From contig CAKSKV010000004.1 of assembly GCA_934465535.1 (NCBI GenBank), forward strand, positions 47,557 to 111,556: a DNA stretch of 64,000 bases, written 5' to 3'. Position numbers and translations under genes: made by a program. Shown here one piece after another: positions 35,055-42,114 of this stretch. This DNA is from an uncultured Clostridia bacterium. Its GTDB lineage: Bacteria > Bacillota > Clostridia > Christensenellales > QALW01. The notes beneath the pieces are model-generated. The model saw only the letters and a list, made by a program, of their open reading frames with translations. It was not told the origin of the DNA and did no database searches. Each line of letters begins with the position of its first letter. Positions within the stretch are counted from its first letter, which is position 1.

Positions 35055-36790
35055 TTCTGCTCGCCTCCTCTGTTCTGCGAGGTGTAGACCTCTTTATATA
35101 TAGCACAGCTCTGCATCAGCTGGTCGTGAGTTCCCACGGCGTCAACCGCGCCCTCGTTCATAACCACTATCATATCGGCATCCTGCACCGAGGAAAGGCG
35201 CTGCGCAATGATTATCTTGGTGGTTTTGGGCAGCTCGTTTACAAAGGCCTGGCGTATCATGGCGTCGGTGTGGGTGTCCACCGCCGAGGTGGAATCGTCC
35301 ATTATAAGCACCTTGGGCTTGGCCAGCAGCGCGCGGGCTATGCACAGACGCTGCTTCTGCCCGCCGGAGACATTGGTGCCGCCCTGCTCAATGTAGGTGT
35401 CGTAGCCGTCGGGGAAGGTTTTTATGAATTCATCCGCGCAGGCCACCTTGCAGGCGTGCTCTATCTCCTCATCGGTAGCCTCCGCATTGCCCCAGCGCAG
35501 GTTTTCCTTTATGGTGCCGCTGAAGAGGACATTTTTCTGAAGCACCATAGCCACGCCGTGGCGGAGCGCATCAAGGTCGTAAGCCCGTACATCCACATCG
35601 CCCACCTTAACGCAGCCCTCTTTGGCATCGTACAGGCGGGGAATAAGCTGCACAAGGCTGGATTTCGAGCTGCCCGTGCCGCCGATTATGCCTACAGTCT
35701 GCCCCTCCTTTATGTGCAGGTTTATATTTTTAAGCACCTGCGTGTCGCGCTCTTTGGAATAGGAAAAGCATACATTTTCAAAATCCACATCGCCGTTTGC
35801 CACTGTCTTTAACGCGTTTTCGGGGGATACTATATCGGATTGCTCATCCAGCACCTCCACTATACGCTCGGCGCTTGCCCGGCTCATGGTTATCATAACA
35901 AACACCATGGAAAGCATCATAAGGCTCATAAGTATCTGCATGGTATAGGTCATAAGGCTCATAAGCTGACCCGTAGTCATAACGGTGGAGCCGCTGCCCA
36001 CTATAAGCTTTGCGCCGAAGTAGCATATAAGCAGCATGCAGGCGTATACGGCAAGCTGCATAAGGGGCATGTTGAAGGCCAGAATCTTTTCCGCCTTTAC
36101 AAAATCGGTGTATATCTCGCCGGATACCTTCTTGAACTTTTTATCCTCAAAATCCTCGCGGACATAGGATTTTACCACCCTTATGCCGCGCAGATTCTCC
36201 TGTACCACGCTGTTTAGCTTATCGTACTTTTTGAAGCCGCGGGTGAAAACCGGGTGCACGCGGGTCATTATAAAGTAAAGCCCCACGCCCAGTACGGGCA
36301 GCGCCGCCACAAACACGAGGGACAGCTCTACATTTATCCTGAAGGACATCACCATTGCAAATATCAGCATCATCGGGCAGCGCACCGCGATGCGGGTTAT
36401 CATCTGAAACGAGTTCTGCACATTGGTAACATCGGTGGTCAGCCTTGTTATAAGGCTGGAGGTGGAGTATTTATCAATGTTTGAAAAGGAAAAGTCCTGT
36501 ATTTTATTGAAAATATCGTGCCTGAGGTTGCGCGCAAAGCCCGCCGACGCCTCCGAGGCAAACTTGCCCGCCAATGCGCCGAAGGTAAGGGACAGCGCGC
36601 AGCAGCCCACCAGAATAAGCCCCATTTTAAGTATATAGTTCATGTCCCCGCCCTCGACGCCTTTATCAATGAGCGCCGCCATAAGGGTGGGTATGACCAC
36701 CTCCATTATAACCTCAAAGGTTACGGTTATCGGGGTGGCTATTGCAGCGGCCTTGAATTCCCGCACGCTGCGTGCCAGTTTTTTTATCAT
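35051..36790 (-). CDS. Heterodimeric multidrug ABC exporter subunit (degenerate ATP site)
   Basis: The 579-residue protein has six membrane helices (about 15-310) and an ATPase domain with GGTGSSKSSL as Walker A, VSGGQKQRLCIARAL as signature and VLIMDDSTSAVD as Walker B. Asp replaces the catalytic Glu in the last motif, as in asymmetric exporters such as BmrC/D, LmrC/D or TM287/288, so one of the two ATP sites is likely slow or non-hydrolysing. The GTKI-like H-loop reads KIIIAQRLSS, with Gln instead of His, the usual degeneracy. It overlaps MarR by four bases. Confidence 0.92.
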   Translation of the reverse strand: MIKKLARSVREFKAAAIATPITVTFEVIMEVVIPTLMAALIDKGVEGGDMNYILKMGLILVGCCALSLTFGALAGKFASEASAGFARNLRHDIFNKIQDFSFSNIDKYSTSSLITRLTTDVTNVQNSFQMITRIAVRCPMMLIFAMVMSFRINVELSLVFVAALPVLGVGLYFIMTRVHPVFTRGFKKYDKLNSVVQENLRGIRVVKSYVREDFEDKKFKKVSGEIYTDFVKAEKILAFNMPLMQLAVYACMLLICYFGAKLIVGSGSTVMTTGQLMSLMTYTMQILMSLMMLSMVFVMITMSRASAERIVEVLDEQSDIVSPENALKTVANGDVDFENVCFSYSKERDTQVLKNINLHIKEGQTVGIIGGTGSSKSSLVQLIPRLYDAKEGCVKVGDVDVRAYDLDALRHGVAMVLQKNVLFSGTIKENLRWGNAEATDEEIEHACKVACADEFIKTFPDGYDTYIEQGGTNVSGGQKQRLCIARALLAKPKVLIMDDSTSAVDTHTDAMIRQAFVNELPKTTKIIIAQRLSSVQDADMIVVMNEGAVDAVGTHDQLMQSCAIYKEVYTSQNRGGEQK

Positions 36791-37374
36791 ATTGCCTTCC
36801 GATCCGCCTTTTCGGATCTCTCCTTTCCGTTGTCTGCGTCCTTTGCCGAAAGCGTGCTTTTTGTTTTACCGTTTTTGCATTCGATGCAAGGGCGGGGCGA
36901 AGCTTCGTCCTCTGCTGCGCCGAAAGAGCGCAGATTTTCCCGTATTGCCGTTATAACCGAGAAAAAGGTCTGCATATCCTCGGGCGGAATGTCCCGGCAC
37001 ATGCTGCGCTCCATCTCCTCTATATCGTTTATAACGCACAGATGCAGCTCCCGTCCGCGCGGAGTAAGCTTAAGCTGCTTAAGGCGCGCATCGTCCTTTA
37101 CCCCCACGCGCTCTATAAGACCGTTTTTTTCCATAAGCTGCACAAGCTTTGTAACGGTGGAGCGCCGCACGCCGAAATCCCGCTCCATATCGCGCTGGTA
37201 TACCGCTTTGTTTTCCTGCTCCCGGCTGTACATATACCCCAGTACCCAGCCGTGCACCCCCGTAAGCTCATCGGCGTATTTCTTGGAGGAATACTCATCC
37301 ATGGTGCGCCGTATCATGTTTGCAAGCGTGCGCACCTGAAAGCCTACGGTGTTCTCTCTTTCCACTAAAGTCAC
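36787..37374 (-). CDS. MarR family transcriptional regulator
   Basis: The 195-residue protein has the MarR winged helix: KAVYQRDMERDFGVRRSTVT (recognition helix region), KLVQLMEKNGLIER and VKDDARLKQLKLTPRG (wing). The C-terminal 40 residues are a charged extension. It probably represses its own operon, which encodes the two exporter subunits; ligand binding would release it, giving drug-inducible efflux. A near-consensus promoter and a palindromic operator lie directly upstream. It is the first gene of the operon and overlaps the next by four bases. Confidence 0.92.
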   Translation of the reverse strand: MTLVERENTVGFQVRTLANMIRRTMDEYSSKKYADELTGVHGWVLGYMYSREQENKAVYQRDMERDFGVRRSTVTKLVQLMEKNGLIERVGVKDDARLKQLKLTPRGRELHLCVINDIEEMERSMCRDIPPEDMQTFFSVITAIRENLRSFGAAEDEASPRPCIECKNGKTKSTLSAKDADNGKERSEKADRKAI

Positions 37375-37430
37375 CTCCCGGAATCACTGCCCGAAACCGT
37401 GTGCGGGCGGATTTTGTTTCCGTAAAAACA

Positions 37431-37446
37431 TGTTAGCTTGCTAACA
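37431..37446 (-). promoter_or_regulatory. Palindromic operator for the MarR regulator
   Basis: TGTTAGC-TT-GCTAACA: perfect 7-bp arms with a two-base centre, just downstream of the expected transcription start. The position suits repression by blocking early elongation or open complex formation. Confidence 0.8.
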
Positions 37447-37458
37447 GATTCATTGCAT

Positions 37459-37486
37459 ATTATATTCATTTGAAAATATATGTCAA
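37459..37486 (-). promoter_or_regulatory. Consensus sigma-A promoter of the marR-ABC operon
   Basis: TTGACA (37486-37481) and TATAAT (37464-37459) on the minus strand with a 16-base spacer. Both hexamers are perfect. Confidence 0.88.
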
Positions 37487-37737
37487 CCGTCTTTTTGCAA
37501 GTTTCGGGCTGCGCCGGAACATTTCACATTTTATTAATTTTTGCTGCGTTTTATGTAATTCGGGCGTTAAACGGCGCGCTCTCATGCGCGCGGGCTGCGC
37601 CGCAGGCGGAAAAAATAAATTGTATAATCCGGCAAAAAGGGAACAATAATCCTTACAGCAAAAATACACAGCAAAATACTGCCGGGACATATCCGGCAAA
37701 CGCTTTTTACGGCAAAGCATTTATAACGGAGGCGGCA

Positions 37738-39129
37738 ATGGGCTTTTATAAGGATATAAACAAAAACCTTGCCTTTTTGCGGGAGTATATGGCGCGCGCG
37801 TCGGACTGCAAGCTGCGCCGCATATACAGCGGAAACACGGAATGCGCCGTGGTTTTCACGGAAACCACTGTTTCCCAGCAGCTGCTGGAGCAGAATGTGA
37901 TAGCCCGGCTTATGCATATTGCGGTGCGGGATAAGGATCTTGACCAGGTGCGCCGCAGCGCTACCTCGGCGGGGCAGATAACCGTGCTGTCCTCTCTTGA
38001 TCAGGCACCCGCGGAGCTGGCGGGCGGCATGACGCTTTTGTTTGTGGACGGCGTAGCGGGCTGTCTGTCGGTGGATGTGCGGAAGCTGCCCTCAAGAAGC
38101 GTGGAGGAGCCCGCCATAGACAAAACCATACTGGGCGCGAGGGACGGCTTTACCGAATCGGTGGGGGAAAACCTGGGGCTTATCCGTAAGCGCATACGCT
38201 CCGAGCTGCTGGGAGTGCGCACCGTGTTTGCCGGCAGCGGAAGAACCAAGTGCTATCTTCTGTGGATGGATGACGATATGCTCCCCCTTGTGGACAAGCT
38301 TACAAAAACCATTGAAAAGCTGGACGGCGGACTGTGCCTTACCGTGCGCGACATACTGCCCGCCGTAAGCCCGCGTTCGGTGTTTCCCACGCAGAAGCTG
38401 ACCGAGCGCCCCGATACCGTATGCTCCCTTTTGCCCAAAGGACGGGTGGTGCTGCTTATGGACGGTCAGCCCGTGGCGGTCTGCTTCCCCACTACGCTGT
38501 GGGAGCTGTTTGAATCCCCAAACGACGCCTCCATAGCCTCGGCGCTTGCCCGCGCCATGACCCTTCTGCGGTTTATCGGCGCGCTTTTGTGCATAACCCT
38601 GCCCGGGCTGTATGTGGCGCTGCTGAATTATAACCGCGCGCTTCTGCCCCCGGAGGTAACCTCCCTTGTGATAGAGGCGGAAAGCAAGATTGCCCTTTCC
38701 CTGCTGCCGGAGGTGCTTATAACATGGGTGCTGGTGGCGCTTATATTTCAGGTGGGGGTGGCGCTGCCCTCCACCGTGGGCGGCACCATCGGCATTTTCG
38801 GCTCCATAGTGCTGGGGCAGGCGCTGGTAACTGCCGGGGTGGCAAGCGAGCTGACGCTGCTGGTGGTGATAACCTCATCGGTAAGCGGCTATGCCGTGCC
38901 GAATTATCCGCTTAATATCGCGCTTCGCCATGTGAGCCTTATAGTGCTTATGTTTTCTGCGGCGCTGGGGCTTATAGGCACCGGGCTTGCCCTTGTTGCG
39001 CTTTTTGCGCGCCTGCTTGCCCTTACCTCGGCATCGTACCCCTATTTGCCCATACGCGCAAAGCGGGGCTGCGTAACGGCGGATGAGCTGGCCCTGAAAA
39101 TGTCAAAAAGAACCGGGTCGCGCCGTTAA
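37738..39129 (+). CDS. gerA: Spore germination protein, GerA family
   Basis: The 463-residue protein has the GerA-type hydrophilic N-terminal domain (about 1-275) with FVDGVAGCLSVDVRKLPSRSVEEP, DGFTESVGENLGLIRKRI and the TVRDILPAVSPRSVFPTQ..TERPD region, then five or so membrane helices (about 285-440) with GALLCITLPGLYVALLNYN and STVGGTIGIFGSIVLGQALV. This is the A subunit of a nutrient germinant receptor in the inner spore membrane. GGAGG precedes the ATG at 37738. It is followed by B- and C-type subunits in the usual order. The nutrient cannot be told. Presence shows the organism forms endospores. Confidence 0.93.
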   Translation: MGFYKDINKNLAFLREYMARASDCKLRRIYSGNTECAVVFTETTVSQQLLEQNVIARLMHIAVRDKDLDQVRRSATSAGQITVLSSLDQAPAELAGGMTLLFVDGVAGCLSVDVRKLPSRSVEEPAIDKTILGARDGFTESVGENLGLIRKRIRSELLGVRTVFAGSGRTKCYLLWMDDDMLPLVDKLTKTIEKLDGGLCLTVRDILPAVSPRSVFPTQKLTERPDTVCSLLPKGRVVLLMDGQPVAVCFPTTLWELFESPNDASIASALARAMTLLRFIGALLCITLPGLYVALLNYNRALLPPEVTSLVIEAESKIALSLLPEVLITWVLVALIFQVGVALPSTVGGTIGIFGSIVLGQALVTAGVASELTLLVVITSSVSGYAVPNYPLNIALRHVSLIVLMFSAALGLIGTGLALVALFARLLALTSASYPYLPIRAKRGCVTADELALKMSKRTGSRR

Positions 39130-39239
39130 TGGCGAAAGAGCGTCAGCGCCGGGCCGTGGGCGGAACGCGTACGGCGGGCAGAAGCCGGCGCCGGCGCACG
39201 GGACTTTGCATACATTATATTTATATCCGGAGATGAAAA

Positions 39240-40127
39240 ATGAAAGAACACGGAGCGGGCTTCTTTTCCCTTTTCGGAACGCTGCTGGGAAGCGGCATAT
39301 TTTTGGTGCCCTCGTTTGCCGCAAGGGCGGGCAGCGGCGGATGGCTTGTGCCAGTTATGGTGCTGCCGCTGCTTGCGGCGGTATTTCTGTTTTTGTACCA
39401 CGCCGCCCTTATAAGGCTGCCCGGTACCCTTATGCAGTGCCTTCGCGTGGCTTATGCGGTGCTGTGCGCCTTTCTTGCCGCCTGTGCGCTTTGCCTTGCG
39501 TCCGTGCTGTGCCGGGACCTTATGCTTCCCGGGGCGGAGCCTGTGCTGCTTATTGCGGTGTCGGCGGGGGTGCTGTATTTCTGTATTGCCACCGAGCATA
39601 CCGTGTGCGGGCTGAATCTGATGTTTTTTGCCTGCCTTGCCGTTATAACCCTTATGCAGCTGCTAAGCCTTACGCAGGGGCGCACCGAACGGCTGTCGGC
39701 AAGCCTGTCGGAGCCGCTTGAGGCGGGGCTTGGCATGCTCCCGTTTTTTTCCGGCATAATGACGGTGCCCGCCCTTGTCCGGCGCGGCGTAAAAAAACGC
39801 TCCATGCTGCTGGCGCTGGTGCTGTCCTGCGCCGTTTATGCCCTTATAACCGCCGTATGCATTGCGGTGCTTGGTGACAAGGCCTGCGCCGGAGAGAGCT
39901 ATGCGGCCCTTATCGTGCTTAAAAGCGGCACGGTGCTGCTTAACATGCGCCTGTTTTTTGCAAGCATAAGCTTCAGCTTGGTCATGCTCAAGCCCGCCGT
40001 CAATCTCGGCTGGGCGGCGCTTGCCTCGGCGGAGGAGGTAATAAAAAGCAAGTGGCTGCGCCCCGGAATATGCGCCTTCGTGCTGGCGGCGGCGCTGCTT
40101 ATGCGCGGCATTATACAAAGCTTCTGA
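39240..40127 (+). CDS. Spore germination permease-like protein, GerB type (short)
   Basis: The 295-residue integral membrane protein has about eight helices and the position of GerB in the operon. It begins with FGTLLGSGIFLVPSFAAR, an APC-type permease start. GerB members are normally 350-370 residues with ten helices, so this one lacks about two helices. Despite low similarity the order A-B-C makes the call likely. It should bind the germinant together with the GerA subunit. The SD is weak (GGAGATGAAAA). Confidence 0.72.
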   Translation: MKEHGAGFFSLFGTLLGSGIFLVPSFAARAGSGGWLVPVMVLPLLAAVFLFLYHAALIRLPGTLMQCLRVAYAVLCAFLAACALCLASVLCRDLMLPGAEPVLLIAVSAGVLYFCIATEHTVCGLNLMFFACLAVITLMQLLSLTQGRTERLSASLSEPLEAGLGMLPFFSGIMTVPALVRRGVKKRSMLLALVLSCAVYALITAVCIAVLGDKACAGESYAALIVLKSGTVLLNMRLFFASISFSLVMLKPAVNLGWAALASAEEVIKSKWLRPGICAFVLAAALLMRGIIQSF

Positions 40128-40202
40128 TAAACGGCAAGGCCGCCCGTTCATATGCCCGATGCGCTTCGGGGGCATACGCGCGCTTTGCAAAAAGGAGAAA
40201 AT

Positions 40203-41123
40203 ATGATGAAAGCATTGCAAAAAGCTGCCTCGGCGGGCCTGTGCGCCCTGCTTTTTCTGCTGTCGTGCTCGTTTTGCGCCTGCGGCGCTCAGCCCATTGA
40301 AAAAAGCGCGCATCCCGTAACGGTGGGAATAGACCTTGACCCGTCAAGCGGGCTGTACACCGAAAGCGGTCTTTATTATATGTATGACGGCGAAAGCATT
40401 TCCTTCAAGGAGCTTTCGGCGCAGGGGGTGAATATCGGGGATGCCACCGGCAAAAAGGCGGGGTACAGCTATGAAACGGTAAATTATTCCCTTCTGGGCG
40501 CAGTGGTGCTGGGGAAGGAGGTGCTCTCAAACGGCATAGGCGACCCCATGTTCACCTTTCTTGAGTGGCCGCTGCCCTCCGGCGATGTGCTGCTGTGCGC
40601 TGCCGATAACGCCGCGGTAATGGTAAAGGATCAGACCCTGCCCACGCTGCTTGCCAATTCCTCATCCAAGACCTACAACCCGCGCGCTTCCCTTTCCGAT
40701 TGCCTCACCGCCCTTTATGACGGCACTCCCCTTGTGCTGCCCCATGTTACGGACAATAACGGCGCATATCTGGACGGCGCGGTGATCCTGAAGGACGGCG
40801 TGCTTGTGCAGCAGCTGGATGCGGCGCAGACGGCGCTGTGGGCAATGCTGTTTTATCCCTCCGGCTCCGGCTCCGTCACGGCGGGGGGCATAAGCGCGCA
40901 GCTTCAGACGGTGCGCCGCTTCAGCCTGGAAAACAGGTGCATAACCGTGGAGGCCGAAGCGCTTTTCACCTCCCCAGGCAGCCCGGAGGACTATGCGGCC
41001 GCCCTTGAGCAGGAGCTTTATAAGCTGCTTTCCGGCTTTGAGTGCGACGCCCTGCTTATTGACAGGGTTATCGGCTGCCCCTATTCTCAGCTTACGGTGC
41101 AGCTTACGGTGCGCCGCTATTGA
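40203..41123 (+). CDS. Spore germination lipoprotein, GerC type (short)
   Basis: The 306-residue product has a lipoprotein-type signal with several Cys near residue 20-27 (LLFLLSCSFCACG). After it follows VTVGIDLDPSSG, as in Ger(x)C proteins, and the C-terminal half (LENRCITVEAEALFTS...) fits the GerAC fold. Family members are usually 360-400 residues, so it is shortened like the B subunit. AAAGGAG lies before tandem ATG codons at 40203/40206. It would form the peripheral, lipid-anchored subunit of the receptor. Confidence 0.75.
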   Translation: MMKALQKAASAGLCALLFLLSCSFCACGAQPIEKSAHPVTVGIDLDPSSGLYTESGLYYMYDGESISFKELSAQGVNIGDATGKKAGYSYETVNYSLLGAVVLGKEVLSNGIGDPMFTFLEWPLPSGDVLLCAADNAAVMVKDQTLPTLLANSSSKTYNPRASLSDCLTALYDGTPLVLPHVTDNNGAYLDGAVILKDGVLVQQLDAAQTALWAMLFYPSGSGSVTAGGISAQLQTVRRFSLENRCITVEAEALFTSPGSPEDYAAALEQELYKLLSGFECDALLIDRVIGCPYSQLTVQLTVRRY

Positions 41124-41314
41124 GGCACCGCAAGGCACAAGCTTGCTGTCATGCGCTGTTTTTCGGGCTTTGCGCGCCCGTTTTTCCCTCTTTGCCGCCG
41201 GCTCTTTTCTTTTCCGCAGCCGCTTTTTTGCCCGTTTGCTTTTTTTGCCGGCGCCGCGCCGGTTTATTTTTGTTCACACAAAATACACGCAATATTTACA
41301 AAAGTCGTGATTTT

Positions 41315-41346
41315 AATTATATAAATTGCTTGACAAATTATATAAA
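41315..41346 (+). promoter_or_regulatory. Direct-repeat operator AATTATATAAA x2
   Basis: AATTATATAAA at 41315-41325 and 41336-41346, 21 bases apart (two helical turns). The pair straddles the -35 box of the promoter for a ribbon-helix-helix protein, as expected for autorepression. Confidence 0.7.
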
Positions 41347-41358
41347 CGGGCGTACAAT
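41330..41358 (+). promoter_or_regulatory. Sigma-A promoter of the RHH gene
   Basis: TTGACA (41330-41335), 17-base spacer, TACAAT (41353-41358). The ATG follows 28 bases later. Confidence 0.85.
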
Positions 41359-41385
41359 TTGTTCACACTGAAAGGCGGGAGAAAG

Positions 41386-42018
41386 ATGAAAAAAGAGGTA
41401 TATTCACTGGTGCTTTCGGAAAATGTCGTGGCGGCGGTGGATAAGATGGCAAAGGAGCGCGGAGCCAACAGGTCCGCCCTTATAAACCAGATACTTGCCG
41501 AATATGTCAGCTATGTCACTCCCGAAATGCGCATGAAGAACACGCTTGCCCTTGTCGGCGAGCAGCTTCGCGCGCAGGCGGCCTTCCGTGTGGGAGAGCA
41601 AGCCTCCCCGGCAATACTGCGCACGGTTTCTTCACTGGATTACAAATATAATCCCGATGTTCATTACCGTGTGGAGCTTTACCGCGAGGCAAAGGGATAT
41701 TTGGGCGAGCTTAAGGTGTGGCTGCGCACGCAGAACTCCGGGCTGCTGCTTTATATTAACGGCTTTTACAGGCTGTGGAGCGAAAATGAAGGCGCCAATA
41801 TGCCGGGCCGGTCATATGCGGTGGACGGAGGAAGATTTGTGCGCAAGCTGGAAAACCCGCAGGGCGGAGAGGCCGGCAGGCTCATATCGGCCTATGTCAC
41901 CGGCTTTGATGCCGCCCTTAAGGCTTATTTCGGCGCGATAGGCGCCTCTGCCGATGCAGCGTCGGCGGTAAAAAACGCATATTGCAAATATATTTTGGGG
42001 CGCGGAGTAACGCTGTAA
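41386..42018 (+). CDS. Ribbon-helix-helix (CopG-type) regulator with C-terminal domain
   Basis: The 210-residue protein begins with a ribbon-helix-helix DNA-binding motif (EVYSLVLSENVVAAVDKMAK followed by ERGANRSALINQIL, residues about 3-40). The remaining 165 residues form an unknown domain with aromatic residues (YRVELYREAKGYLGELKVWL) that could bind a ligand or partner. RHH proteins act as dimers on direct or inverted repeats; the repeat over its promoter suggests autorepression. No antitoxin-type toxin partner is adjacent; clpB follows by 97 bases but is unlikely to be controlled only by it. GGCGGGAGA lies before the ATG. Confidence 0.8.
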   Translation: MKKEVYSLVLSENVVAAVDKMAKERGANRSALINQILAEYVSYVTPEMRMKNTLALVGEQLRAQAAFRVGEQASPAILRTVSSLDYKYNPDVHYRVELYREAKGYLGELKVWLRTQNSGLLLYINGFYRLWSENEGANMPGRSYAVDGGRFVRKLENPQGGEAGRLISAYVTGFDAALKAYFGAIGASADAASAVKNAYCKYILGRGVTL

Positions 42019-42114
42019 CATGCAGCCGCTTCCTGCGGGGCGCGGCGCCGGTCCGAGAAGGATCAAACAACAATATAAACCGCTCTGCTGTTTATAAATT
42101 AAGGAGTGATTTTT

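Noticed and set aside
33207..35087. Long plus-strand open frame opposite the ABC exporter
   Set aside because: It mirrors the exporter coding sequence; His/Tyr/Ala-rich composition is typical of an antisense shadow in GC-rich DNA.
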